Assembly (NCBI RefSeq): GCF_026967925.1
Contig: NZ_JAPVBI010000001.1
Location: 124,001 to 188,000 of the forward strand
Reading direction: 5' to 3'
Source: Modestobacter sp. VKM Ac-2985
GTDB taxonomy: Bacteria > Actinomycetota > Actinomycetes > Mycobacteriales > Geodermatophilaceae
DNA: 64,000 nt
This document shows positions 51,736 through 61,181 of the stretch, piece by piece (the stretch's first letter is position 1; the number at the start of each line of letters is the position of its first letter). The notes below the pieces were generated by a model. It saw only the letters and a list, made by a program, of their open reading frames with translations. It did not search any database and had not been told where the DNA came from. A program made the translations under genes and the position numbers.

Positions 51736-52984
51736 GCAGGCCATCCCGGGGGAGGAGGTGCGCCCCGGGCGTCAGCGGGTGTACACGCTGCTCGACCAAG
51801 GGCTGTCCAGCGTCACCAACTTCGCCCTGTCCCTGGTCGCTGCCCGGGAGCTGGCACCCACCGAGCTGGGCGCGTTCGCCGTCGCCGTGGCCACCTACCT
51901 GATCATGCTCGGGCTGGTGCGCGCGGCCTGCGGGGAGACGCTGCTGGTGCGCCATGCCGGGGCGCCGGCCGGCGACTGGCCGGTGCTGACCCGGGCGGTG
52001 ACCGGGCTGGCCGCGGCAGGGGGGTGCCTCGCCGCCGCGCTGGTCGCGGCGGTCGGGCTGGTGATCGGCGGCCGCGTCGGACCGGCGCTGGTGGTGCTCG
52101 CGCTGACCCTGCCGGGCCTGCTGGTGCAGGACGCCTGGCGGTACTGCCTCCTGGGCGCCGGGCGGGCCGGGGCCGCATCGGCACTGGACGGCGTCTGGGT
52201 GGTGCTGCTCGTGCCGGCGTTCGCCGTCCCGCTGGTCGCCGACCGGGTGAGCGCCCCCTCGCTGCTGCTGGCGTGGGGGGTCGCCGGGGCGGCGTCGCTG
52301 CCGCTGGCGGTGCTGCTGGACCGGGTGCGCCCCGACGTCGTCCTGGGGTGGCGGTACCTGCGGGAGAACTCCCAGCTGATCCGGCGGTACTGCCTCGAGT
52401 CGCTCACCGGCTTCGGTGCCTACCAGGTGCTGGTCTACGCGCTCGCCGCACAGTTCGGCCTCGCCCTCGCGGGCGCGCTCCGGCTGGCGCTGACCGCGCT
52501 CAGCCCGGTCAACGTGCTGTTCCAGGGGGCTTACACGATCGCCACCGTGCGCAGCGTGCAGCTGCGCGGTCAGGGCGCGGGCCCGCACCAGCGCTGGTCG
52601 GTCACGGTCGGTGCGGCGCTGGCCGCGGTGGCGGTGCTCTGGACCGGGGTGCTGCTGCTCCTGCCCACCGGTGTGGTCAGCGTCGTGCTCGGGCCGGAGT
52701 GGCCGGAGGTCCGGGGCGTGGTGGCCGTGCTGGGTCTCTGGCTGGTGGCCGTCGGCGTCCAGTCGGGGGCGGCCACCGGGTTGCACGGGCTGGTCGACTC
52801 GCGCCGGAGCCTGGCCGCCCAGCTGATGTCCGCACCGGCGCTGCTGGTCCTGGCCTGGGCCGGCGCCGCGCTGGCCGGCGTCCTGGGCGTCGCGGTCGGC
52901 TACGTGGCGGCCGGGCTGGTCTCCGGGGTCGTCTGGTGGAGCCTCTACCGCCGCTCGCTGCGGCTGGGTCCCGCGCCGGTCTGA
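51719..52984 (+). CDS. Wzx-like polysaccharide flippase
   Basis: The 421-residue protein has about twelve membrane segments and an N-terminal region (LLDQGLSSVTNFALSLVAARELAPTELGAFAVA) typical of the polysaccharide-biosynthesis/MATE-like exporter family. It would flip lipid-linked repeat units across the membrane. GTG 51719 or GTG 51725 can serve as start; both overlap the ligase gene. Confidence 0.82.
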   Translation: MHVSAEQAIPGEEVRPGRQRVYTLLDQGLSSVTNFALSLVAARELAPTELGAFAVAVATYLIMLGLVRAACGETLLVRHAGAPAGDWPVLTRAVTGLAAAGGCLAAALVAAVGLVIGGRVGPALVVLALTLPGLLVQDAWRYCLLGAGRAGAASALDGVWVVLLVPAFAVPLVADRVSAPSLLLAWGVAGAASLPLAVLLDRVRPDVVLGWRYLRENSQLIRRYCLESLTGFGAYQVLVYALAAQFGLALAGALRLALTALSPVNVLFQGAYTIATVRSVQLRGQGAGPHQRWSVTVGAALAAVAVLWTGVLLLLPTGVVSVVLGPEWPEVRGVVAVLGLWLVAVGVQSGAATGLHGLVDSRRSLAAQLMSAPALLVLAWAGAALAGVLGVAVGYVAAGLVSGVVWWSLYRRSLRLGPAPV

Positions 52985-53242
52985 CGCTCCGCACCGCCGT
53001 TCCATTGAGCGGAAAGTCACTCACACTACGTAGTCGAGCACCGGTATCGCTGCGAGAGGCCGTGCACTCGAACAGGTGAAACAGACCTCGGCTGCCTGAA
53101 TGGCCATGACTCTGCGTTGCATCGCGCGCAATCGGGGTCGTAGCGTCCTGCCCCGAACCCCCGAGCGCCCACCGGTGTGCAGCTCGGCGTGTCGCCGTCC
53201 TCGGAGCCTGTCTCCCCGGCCCCTGCAGAGAAGAGCTCGTCT
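52985..53242 (+). promoter_or_regulatory. 258-bp upstream region of the pectinesterase gene
   Basis: The stretch is richer in A and T than its surroundings and holds a TAGCGT -10 candidate at 53141-53146, which would give a leader of about 90 nt. I see no riboswitch that I can name. No gene is supported. Confidence 0.4.
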
Positions 53243-56200
53243 GTGTCTCGCGCTTCCCGCTCGCCCGCACTCGCCTCGCGTGCCGGCGCCGCCACCCTGG
53301 CGACCGCCGCACTGCTCGGCAGCCTCGTCGTCGGCGTGCCCAGCGCCGCCGCTGCCACCGGTTCGACCGCGCTTGCCGACTTCGACGGGGACGGCGCCAG
53401 CGACCTCGGCGTCTTCCGGCCCGCTGCGGGCCAGTTCCTGATCGAGGGCCAGGACACCACCTGGTGGGGCGGTGACGGGGACGTCGACGTCTCCGCCGAC
53501 TACGACGGCGACGGCAGCGCGGACATCGCGGTGTTCCGCCCGTCGACGGGTCAGTGGTTCGTCGAGGGCGGTGCCAGCACGTACTGGGGCAGCCAGGGTG
53601 ACGTGGCCGTGCCGGCGGACTACGACGGCGACGGCAGCGCGGACATCGCGGTGTTCCGCCCCTCGACGGGTCAGTGGTTCGTCGACGGTGGTGCCAGCAC
53701 GTACTGGGGCGAGGCCGGGGACGTGGCCGTGCCGGCCGACTACGACGGGAACGGCACCGCCGACATCGCGGTGTTCCGCCCCTCGACGGGGCAGTGGTTC
53801 GTCGAGGGCGGTGCCAGCACGTACTGGGGCGGCGAGGGCGACGTGGCCGTGCCGGCCGACTACGACGGGAACGGCAGCGCGGACATCGCGGTGTTCCGCC
53901 CCTCGACGGGGCAGTGGTTCATCGAGGGCGGTGCCAGCACGTACTGGGGCAGCCAGGGTGACGTGGCCGTGCCGGCGGACTACGACGGCGACGGCGCCAC
54001 CGACATCGCGGTGTTCCGCCCCTCGACCGGTCAGTGGTTCGTCGAGGGCGGTGCCAGCACCTGGTGGGGCGGCGCGGGCGACCTCGCGCTGACCCGGAGC
54101 CTGGGCGAGCGGCAGGCGGCCGACGCCGCGCCGGTCGACCCCACACCGGTCGACACCACCGCGCCGGCCGCGCCGGCCGACGTGACCACCGTGCTGGGCG
54201 ACAGCTCGGTCACCGTCACCTGGGCACCTGCCGCCGAGGACGACCTCGCCGGCTATGACGTCCAGCGCACCGAGGCCGGCGGCGAGCCGGTCGAGCTGAC
54301 CGACGCGACGCTCACCGGCACCTCGTTCACCGACGAGACCGCCACGGTCGGGACCCGGTACTCCTACACGGTCACCGCCACCGACACCGCGGCGAACACC
54401 TCGGCCCCCTCGACCGCCGCCGTCGCCACCCCGGTGGACGCCGACGTGGTCGTGGCCGCCGACGGGTCCGCCGACGCCACCACCGTGCAGGCCGGCGTCG
54501 ACCTGGTGCCGAACAACGCCGACCACCGCGCCGACCCGCAGCTGGTGCTCGTCCAGCCGGGCACCTACGAGGGCCTGGTCACCTCGGGCAACCGGTACGG
54601 CGTCACGATGATGGGTGCCACCACCGACCCTGCCGACACCGTCCTGACCGCCGCCGACGCGGCGAACCCGACCGTCTCGCTCTCCGGAGCCGAGTGGTCG
54701 CTGCTGAACCTGACGGTGGCGAACACCAACGGCACCGGCGTCGCCGGCGCCCAGGCCACCGCGCTGAAGGTCAACTCCGGTGACCGCGACGTGTTCGACA
54801 ACGTCGCCTTCCTCGGCAACAAGCAGACCCTGCAGCTGCAGACGTCGAACACGACGACCTACAGCCGGCTCTTCTTCTCGAACGCCTACGTCGAGGGTGG
54901 CCAGGACATCGTCCTGGGCCGTGCCGTCGCCGTCTTCGAGAGCAGCACGATCCACGTGCTCGACCAGCCCAACGCTGCGATCACCGACTCGTCGATCAGC
55001 TCGGAGCACCCCTACGGCTTCCTGATCACCGACAGCGAGATCGTCACCGACGGGGCCGCCGAGTCCATCTACCTGGGCCGCCCCTACCCGGCGAGCACCA
55101 CCTCGCAGGCGCAGGTGACGATCCGCGACACCGAGCTGGGTGCGGCGATCAACACCGCCCAGCCGTGGAAGGACTGGAACGCCACGACCCCGTGGACCTC
55201 GGGTCGCTTCTCCGAGTACCAGAACACCGGCCCGGGCGCGACGGTCAACGCCAACCGCCCGCAGCTGACCGACGAGCAGGCCGCGCAGCACACCAAGGCC
55301 GCCTACCTCGCCGGCACCGACGGCTGGGCCCCGGTCGGGCAGCAGCTGCCCACCGAGCCCGCCGACACCACCGCCCCGGCAGCGCCGGCCGGCCTCACGG
55401 CCACCGCCGGCGACGGCCAGGTCGAGCTGACCTGGACGGCGAACGCCGACAGCGACCTCGCCGGCTACGACCTCTACCGGGCCGCAGGCACCACGGTCGA
55501 GGTGACGGCTGCGAACAAGGTGAACACCGAGCTGCTCACCGGCTCCTCCTACACCGACCGCGCCGTGGTCAGCGGCACCGGGTACGCCTACGTGCTCACC
55601 GCCGTCGACGGTGCGGGCAACGCGTCGGCCGCCTCGGCGACAGTCTCGGCCACCCCGACCGGTGAGGTGCTGCCGGCGCACGACCTGCTGGTCGCGCAGG
55701 ACGGCTCGGGTGACTTCACCACCGTGCAGGCCGCCGTCGACGCCGCCGGCGCCGGCACGACGGGCGACCCGGTCGTCATCGCGATCAAGCCGGGCACCTA
55801 CCGCGAGCTGGTCAGCATCCCCAAGAACGACGTCTCGCTGCTCGGCACCACCGGGACGGCCACCGACGTCGTGCTCAGCTACGACAACGCCGCCGGCACC
55901 ATCAACCCGGCGACCGGCTCGGCCTACGGCACCGGCAACAGCCAGAGCGTGCTGGTCAAGGGCAACGACGTCACGGTCAGCGACCTGACGATCGAGAACG
56001 CCTTCGACGAGGCGGCGGCGACGTTCAACGACAAGCAGGCGGTGGCGCTGAACACCACCGGTGACCGGCTGGTCTTCGACAACGTGCGCCTGCTGGGCAA
56101 CCAGGACACCCTGCTGGTCAACTCCGGTGACGCCAACCGGGTCGCCCGGTCCTACTTCGTGGACAGCTACGTCGAGGGCGACGTCGACTTCGTCTTCGGC

Positions 56201-59017
56201 CGGGGCACCGCGGTGTTCGACCGGAGCACGATCCACGCGCTGAGCCGGGGCAGCAGCTCCAACAACGGCTACCTCACCGCCGCGAGCACCGCGGACGACA
56301 ACCGGTACGGGATCCTGATCACCGACAGCACGGTGACCAGCGACGCCCCGGCGGAGACCTTCTCGCTGGGTCGCCCGTGGCGCGGCTGGAGCGACGACTA
56401 CACGAAGAACGGCGTCGAGATGCCGAACTCGCGTGGTCAGGTCACCATCCGCGAGACCGAGCTGCCCGCCGCGATCCGGACCAGCCAGCCGTGGGCCGAC
56501 ATGTCCCCGAACCTGTGGACCGACGGTCGCTTCGCCGAGTACGCCAACACCGGTGCCGGTGCGACGGTGAACGCCAACCGTCCGCAGCTGACCGCCGCCG
56601 AGGCCACCGAGTACACCAAGTGGGACTACCTGGCCGGCAGCGACAGCTGGAACCCGATCGGCTCCGAGGAGCCGGCGGCCGGCGACATCACCGCCCCGGC
56701 AGCACCGGCCGGCCTCACCGCCGCCACGGACGGCGCCGGTGTGGCCGTGACGTGGACGGCGAACGGCGAGGCCGACCTGGCCGGCTACCACGTCTACCGG
56801 GCCACCGGCAGCACGGTCGAGGCCACCGCGGCCAACCAGCTGACCACCGAGCTGCTCACGGAGGCCGGCTACCGCGACACCGCCGTCTCCCCGGGCGTCG
56901 AGTACAGCTACCTGGTCACCGCGGTGGACACCACCGGCAACGTGTCGGCCGCCTCGGCGCCGGCCACGCTGACCACCGGGGGCACGCCGCTGCCCGACCA
57001 CGACCTGCTGGTCGCCCAGGACGGGTCCGGTGACTTCACCACCGTGCAGGCCGCGGTGGACGCCGCCGGCGCAGGCACCGCAGCCGACCCGGTCGTCATC
57101 GCGGTCACCCCGGGTGAGTACCGCGGGGTCGTCGCGATGCCGCGGGACCACGTGACGCTGATCGGGACCACCGGCAACGCCGCGGACGTCGTCATCGTGG
57201 AGGACAACGCCGCCGGCACGACCAAGCCCGACGGTTCGGGCACCTACGGCTCGTCCGGCAGCGCCACGGTGCTGATCAAGGGCAGCGACATCACCGTCCG
57301 GGACCTCACCTTCGCCAACGACTTCGACGAGGCCACCTCGACGCTGTCGGCACAGCAGGCGCTGGCGCTGAAGACCCAGGGTGACCGGCTGGTCTTCGAC
57401 AACGTCCGGTTCCTGGGCGACCAGGACACGCTGATGGTCGACTCGCCCGGCACCGGCGTGCAGGCGCGGTCGTACTTCGTGGACAGCTACGTCGAGGGCG
57501 ACGTGGACTTCATCTTCGGCCGGGGCACCGCGGTGTTCGACCGGAGCACGATCTTCGCGTCCACCCGGGGCAGCAGCTCCAACAACGGCTACATCACGGC
57601 CGGCAGCATCGACATCAGCCTCCCGTACGGGATCCTGATCACCGACAGCACCGTGGAGAGCGACGCCCCGGCGGGCACCTTCCACCTGGGCCGCCCGTGG
57701 CACCCCAGCGGTGACGTGAACGCGATCGCCCAGGTCGTCATCCGCGACACCGAGCTGCCCGCGGCGATCAAGTCCGCGCCGTGGACGGACATGAGCGGGT
57801 TCTCCTGGACCGAGGCCCGGTTCTCCGAGTTCCAGAACACCGGCCCGGGTGCCGGGGTCAACGAGAACCGTCCGCAGCTGAGCGCCGCCGAGGCCGAGCA
57901 GTACACCAAGTGGGACTACCTGGCCGGCAAGGACGGCTGGAACCCCACCGGTGAGGTCGAGCCGCCGCCGTCGGACACCACCGCGCCGGCCGCGCCGGCC
58001 GGGCTCGCCGCCACGGTGGCACCGGGTGCGGTGACGCTGGACTGGGCCGACAACGCCGAGTCCGACGCCGCCGGGTACGTGGTCTACCGCGCGCTGACCG
58101 AGGCCGGCAGCTACGCCCGGCTCACCAGCAGCCCGATCACCGCCTCGACCTACCTGGACAACACCGTCCCGGTCGGCTCCACCGGGTGGTACCGGGTCAC
58201 CGCGGTCGACGTCACGGGCAACGAGTCCGCGGCGGCGACGGCGAGCGCGACGGTGACCGAGGGCAGCGGAGAGACCCGCCCGCTCAGCGTCTTCGTCATC
58301 GGTGACTCGACCGCGTCGGTCTACCAGGCCAACGAGGGCCCGCGGACCGGCTGGGGCCAGGCCCTGGGGCTGTTCACCACCGAGAACGCCACGGTGGTCG
58401 ACTACGCCAAGTCCGGGGCCAGCTCCAAGGACTACTACGACAGCGGCCTGTTCGACCGGACGCTGGCGGAGATCCAGCCGGGTGACTTCCTGCTCATCTC
58501 CTTCGGGCACAACGACCAGAAGGACGACGACCCGAGCCGGTACACCGACCCGTACGGCACGTACCAGGAGTACCTGCAGCGCTACATCGACGGTGCCCGG
58601 GCCGCCGGGGCCACCCCGGTGCTGGTGACCTCGGTCGAGCGCCGTCGGTTCGACGAGGCCGGCGTCGCGAAGACCACCCACGGCGAGTACCCGGCCGCGA
58701 TGCGGGCGCTGGCCGCCGAGCAGGGCGTCGCGGTGGTCGACCTGACCGCCATGAGCACCGACCTGTGGAACGAGCTGGGCCCGGAGGGGACGAAGGACTA
58801 CTTCCTCCACGTCGAGCCGGGTGAGTACCCGAACTACCCGGACGGCCGCGCGGACGACACCCACTTCCAGGCGCGGGGGGCGATCGAGCTGGCTCGTATC
58901 GTCGCCACGTCCCTGGCCGAGCAGGGGGTCCTGCCGGCGGGTGGCGACTACTTCCAGCGGCTGGACGGCGCGGTCGCCGACGACGAGGTCGTCTGGCCGG
59001 CCAAGCGCCCGATCTGA
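53243..59017 (+). CDS. Giant secreted protein: FG-GAP-like repeats, three pectin methylesterase domains, GDSL esterase
   Basis: The 1924-residue exoprotein has a signal peptide (to about PSAAAA, 38), six 40-residue repeats (VPADYDGDGSADIAVFRPS...), then alternating FN3 domains and three family CE8 pectinesterase domains (about 410-700, 815-1130 and 1255-1570), another FN3 and a C-terminal SGNH esterase like rhamnogalacturonan acetylesterases (GDSTAS, FGHNDQK, DDTHFQ). Domains 2 and 3 keep NQDTL/DQDTL, DFVFG/DFIFG and LGRPW. Domain 1 has NKQTL instead, losing the catalytic Asp, and is probably binding only. It would de-esterify plant pectin. The start GTG 53243 gives the signal peptide; it has only a weak ribosome-binding site. 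Confidence 0.88.
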   Translation: MSRASRSPALASRAGAATLATAALLGSLVVGVPSAAAATGSTALADFDGDGASDLGVFRPAAGQFLIEGQDTTWWGGDGDVDVSADYDGDGSADIAVFRPSTGQWFVEGGASTYWGSQGDVAVPADYDGDGSADIAVFRPSTGQWFVDGGASTYWGEAGDVAVPADYDGNGTADIAVFRPSTGQWFVEGGASTYWGGEGDVAVPADYDGNGSADIAVFRPSTGQWFIEGGASTYWGSQGDVAVPADYDGDGATDIAVFRPSTGQWFVEGGASTWWGGAGDLALTRSLGERQAADAAPVDPTPVDTTAPAAPADVTTVLGDSSVTVTWAPAAEDDLAGYDVQRTEAGGEPVELTDATLTGTSFTDETATVGTRYSYTVTATDTAANTSAPSTAAVATPVDADVVVAADGSADATTVQAGVDLVPNNADHRADPQLVLVQPGTYEGLVTSGNRYGVTMMGATTDPADTVLTAADAANPTVSLSGAEWSLLNLTVANTNGTGVAGAQATALKVNSGDRDVFDNVAFLGNKQTLQLQTSNTTTYSRLFFSNAYVEGGQDIVLGRAVAVFESSTIHVLDQPNAAITDSSISSEHPYGFLITDSEIVTDGAAESIYLGRPYPASTTSQAQVTIRDTELGAAINTAQPWKDWNATTPWTSGRFSEYQNTGPGATVNANRPQLTDEQAAQHTKAAYLAGTDGWAPVGQQLPTEPADTTAPAAPAGLTATAGDGQVELTWTANADSDLAGYDLYRAAGTTVEVTAANKVNTELLTGSSYTDRAVVSGTGYAYVLTAVDGAGNASAASATVSATPTGEVLPAHDLLVAQDGSGDFTTVQAAVDAAGAGTTGDPVVIAIKPGTYRELVSIPKNDVSLLGTTGTATDVVLSYDNAAGTINPATGSAYGTGNSQSVLVKGNDVTVSDLTIENAFDEAAATFNDKQAVALNTTGDRLVFDNVRLLGNQDTLLVNSGDANRVARSYFVDSYVEGDVDFVFGRGTAVFDRSTIHALSRGSSSNNGYLTAASTADDNRYGILITDSTVTSDAPAETFSLGRPWRGWSDDYTKNGVEMPNSRGQVTIRETELPAAIRTSQPWADMSPNLWTDGRFAEYANTGAGATVNANRPQLTAAEATEYTKWDYLAGSDSWNPIGSEEPAAGDITAPAAPAGLTAATDGAGVAVTWTANGEADLAGYHVYRATGSTVEATAANQLTTELLTEAGYRDTAVSPGVEYSYLVTAVDTTGNVSAASAPATLTTGGTPLPDHDLLVAQDGSGDFTTVQAAVDAAGAGTAADPVVIAVTPGEYRGVVAMPRDHVTLIGTTGNAADVVIVEDNAAGTTKPDGSGTYGSSGSATVLIKGSDITVRDLTFANDFDEATSTLSAQQALALKTQGDRLVFDNVRFLGDQDTLMVDSPGTGVQARSYFVDSYVEGDVDFIFGRGTAVFDRSTIFASTRGSSSNNGYITAGSIDISLPYGILITDSTVESDAPAGTFHLGRPWHPSGDVNAIAQVVIRDTELPAAIKSAPWTDMSGFSWTEARFSEFQNTGPGAGVNENRPQLSAAEAEQYTKWDYLAGKDGWNPTGEVEPPPSDTTAPAAPAGLAATVAPGAVTLDWADNAESDAAGYVVYRALTEAGSYARLTSSPITASTYLDNTVPVGSTGWYRVTAVDVTGNESAAATASATVTEGSGETRPLSVFVIGDSTASVYQANEGPRTGWGQALGLFTTENATVVDYAKSGASSKDYYDSGLFDRTLAEIQPGDFLLISFGHNDQKDDDPSRYTDPYGTYQEYLQRYIDGARAAGATPVLVTSVERRRFDEAGVAKTTHGEYPAAMRALAAEQGVAVVDLTAMSTDLWNELGPEGTKDYFLHVEPGEYPNYPDGRADDTHFQARGAIELARIVATSLAEQGVLPAGGDYFQRLDGAVADDEVVWPAKRPI
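53381..54100 (+). repeat. Six 120-bp tandem repeats
   Basis: Units start at 53381, 53501, 53621, 53741, 53861 and 53981. The first is diverged; the other five are nearly identical at the DNA level. Each encodes 40 residues of a Ca-binding FG-GAP/VCBS-like blade (DYDGDGSAD). Six blades fit a propeller. Confidence 0.9.
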
Positions 59018-59032
59018 CCCCACCGGGTCCTC

Positions 59033-59082
59033 GTCACCCGGGCGGGTGGGCAGGCTGCGGCCCGCTCACCCGCCCGGGTGAC
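59033..59082 (+). terminator. Terminator after the pectinesterase gene
   Basis: Perfect 16-bp arms, gtcacccgggcgggtg (59033-59048) and its reverse complement (59067-59082), with an 18-nt loop. It starts 16 bp after the stop. Confidence 0.8.
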
Positions 59083-59166
59083 GCACCTGCCCGTGGACGA
59101 GCACCGGGGCTCCACCACGGGATCGAATGGCCGTGCACAACAGGATCGACGAGGCGAGGACGGTAC

Positions 59167-60036
59167 GTGCGCACCCCGGACACCCCACCGCTCGGCTCCG
59201 TCGTCGACTTCACCACCGAACGGGCCCTCCGCCGGGCCGAGCCGGTCACCCGGCCCGCGCCGGCCGCGCAGGCCGACCCGGTCGCCGAGGTGGCCGGCCA
59301 CCTCGCCCGGCTGCACGACACCGGCCAACCGGTGGCCACCGTCTCCTGGGTCAACCACCACAGTGCCCTGGCGCTGCTGCACGCCGACCCCGAGCTGCTG
59401 GGCCGCCTCACCTACCTCGGCGTCGACGGCCTGTTCCTGCGCAGCCTGCTCGGCGGCGGGCTGGTGCCGCGGACCAGCGCCGACCTCGTCCTCCCGGAGC
59501 TGCTCGGTCGGCTCCGGGCGCCCCGGGTCGCCGTGGTCGGCGGCCGGCCGGAGGACGTCGCGAGCCTGCGCCGCGCGGTGGCCGCGCTGCTCCCGCCGGA
59601 CGGCGAGATCGTCTCCGTCCGGGACGGCTACGCCGGCCGCCCGGCCGCCGACGAGCTGGACGTCTGGCTGGCCCGCACCCGGCCGACCGTGGTGCTGGCC
59701 GGGCTCGGCGCACCGCTGCAGGAGCAGTTCGTGCTGGACGTCGCCCGGCACCTGCCGCAGGGGCTGGCGCTCACCTGCGGGGGCTTCCTCGACCAGGTGC
59801 AGCAGGCCGGCTACTACCCGGCCTGGGCCTACCCGCTGAAGCTGAACTGGCTGGTGCGACTGGCCCGCGAGCCGCGGCGGATGTGGCGGCGCTACTCGGT
59901 CGAGGCGCTGGCGGCCCTGCGCGCCCGTGCCGCGCTGCGCGCCGAGGTGCTCGCCGCCCCGGGGTTCCGGCGGCTGCGGTGGTACGCCTGGCCCGAGGTC
60001 GACGACCGGTGGGCCGCCGAGGCCAGCAGCTCCTGA
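59167..60036 (+). CDS. WecB/TagA/CpsF-family (GT26) glycosyltransferase
   Basis: The 289-residue protein has the GT26 signatures: SWVNHHSALALL near residue 60, VAVVGGRPEDVA, VLAGLGAPLQEQFV and the C-terminal LKLNWLVRLAREPRRMWRRY. Relatives transfer N-acetylmannosamine or another sugar to a lipid-linked acceptor in wall teichoic acid or capsule synthesis. It lies apart from the other polysaccharide genes because of the pectinesterase gene. GTG 59167 follows a GAGGA at about 6 nt. Confidence 0.82.
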   Translation: MRTPDTPPLGSVVDFTTERALRRAEPVTRPAPAAQADPVAEVAGHLARLHDTGQPVATVSWVNHHSALALLHADPELLGRLTYLGVDGLFLRSLLGGGLVPRTSADLVLPELLGRLRAPRVAVVGGRPEDVASLRRAVAALLPPDGEIVSVRDGYAGRPAADELDVWLARTRPTVVLAGLGAPLQEQFVLDVARHLPQGLALTCGGFLDQVQQAGYYPAWAYPLKLNWLVRLAREPRRMWRRYSVEALAALRARAALRAEVLAAPGFRRLRWYAWPEVDDRWAAEASSS

Positions 60037-60055
60037 GCCGGGGCGACCGACCCGG

Positions 60056-61171
60056 TCAGCGCAGTCGGCGGGCCGTGGCCGCCAGGGTCCGGGCGGTGAG
60101 CCGTCCGTCGGCCAACCCGAGGGCGACGACGTCGTCGAAGACCCGCTGGTCGGCCTGGGCGGCCCGCACGGCGGCGTCCATCAGCACCGGCCACCGGCTC
60201 AGCTGGGAGGTCACCGAGGACGCGCGGAGGTGCCCGCCGAGCCGGCGGCGCAGCAGCCGCCGGTGCACCTCACCGGCGCGCGCCCCGGAGCCGGCGGCCG
60301 CGCCGGCCAGCGCGCCGGAGAGCACGGCGTAGAAGATCCCCTCCCCGGTCAGCGGGTTGATCAGCGACTGCGCGTCCCCGGCCAGCAGCACCCGGCCGCC
60401 GGGCAACCGGGGCCGGCCGGTCGACAGCGGCAGCCGGTGCGCCCGCAGCCCCTCGGGCTGCACGCCCGGCAGCATCCGGTGCAGCCCGGCGACGAGCTCG
60501 GTGCGGGTGACGCCCCCGGAGACCAGCTCGCCGTAGCCGACGTTGGCCCGCCCGTCGCCGAGCGGGAAGGACCAGGCGTAGGCCGGCCACCGCTGGTCGG
60601 TGGTGGTCACCACCTGCACGCCGTCCATGCCGGGGAGCACCGGCGCGTAGCCGCGGATCGCCACGGCCAGCCGGTCCGGCGGGTTGGGGGCGATCCCGAG
60701 CGCCCGGCGCACCACCGACTCGGCGCCGTCGGCGCCCACCAGCACCCCGGCCCGGACGACGCCGTCGACCTCGACGTGCGTGCGGTGCACGGTGACCTGG
60801 CGGACGGTGTGCCGGCGGAACCGGACACCGGTGGCCAGCACCTGCTCCAGCAGCCGCCCGTCGAGGACCGCGCGCGGGACGACGAGCGACGGCCGGTGCA
60901 GGGTGCGCTCGACCGTCGTCCCGCCCGGGCCCTGCATCCGCAGCCGGGGGACGGCGGGGAACCCCGCGGTCAGGGCCGGGACGTCGATCCCCAGCCCGGC
61001 GAGCACGTCCAGCGCCTCGGGCGCGATGCCGTCGCCGCAGACCTTGTCCCGGGGGAAGTCGGCCCGGTCGAGCACCAGCACGTCGGCGTCCGGCCGGGCC
61101 CGGCGGACGGCGGCCGCGCACGCCGCACCGGCCGGCCCGCCCCCGACCACGACGACGTCCGCGTGCTCCAT
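60056..61171 (-). CDS. Geranylgeranyl-reductase family flavoprotein
   Basis: The 371-residue FAD enzyme has the dinucleotide motif VVVGGGPAGAACAA at the N terminus, DKVCGDGIAPEAL and the second FAD motif LLAGDAQSLINPLTGEGIFYA. Relatives reduce double bonds of isoprenoid chains, for example of menaquinone or lipids. The substrate is not evident. ATG 61171 is preferred over the longer frame because it precedes the Rossmann motif directly. It is convergent with the GT26 gene and close downstream of the LOG gene. Confidence 0.82.
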   Translation of the reverse strand: MEHADVVVVGGGPAGAACAAAVRRARPDADVLVLDRADFPRDKVCGDGIAPEALDVLAGLGIDVPALTAGFPAVPRLRMQGPGGTTVERTLHRPSLVVPRAVLDGRLLEQVLATGVRFRRHTVRQVTVHRTHVEVDGVVRAGVLVGADGAESVVRRALGIAPNPPDRLAVAIRGYAPVLPGMDGVQVVTTTDQRWPAYAWSFPLGDGRANVGYGELVSGGVTRTELVAGLHRMLPGVQPEGLRAHRLPLSTGRPRLPGGRVLLAGDAQSLINPLTGEGIFYAVLSGALAGAAAGSGARAGEVHRRLLRRRLGGHLRASSVTSQLSRWPVLMDAAVRAAQADQRVFDDVVALGLADGRLTARTLAATARRLR

Positions 61172-61181
61172 GGCCAGCAGG

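Noticed and set aside
52985-53242. Possible riboswitch in the pectinesterase leader
   Set aside because: No conserved core of a known class could be matched by eye.
53381-54100. CRISPR-like regular repeats
   Set aside because: The 120-bp units are in frame, have no spacers and encode a protein repeat. No cas gene is present.
53021-59023. 2000-codon open frame antisense to the pectinesterase gene
   Set aside because: The antisense frame mirrors the repeats of the real gene and shows no motif. The sense strand has a signal peptide and clear domains.
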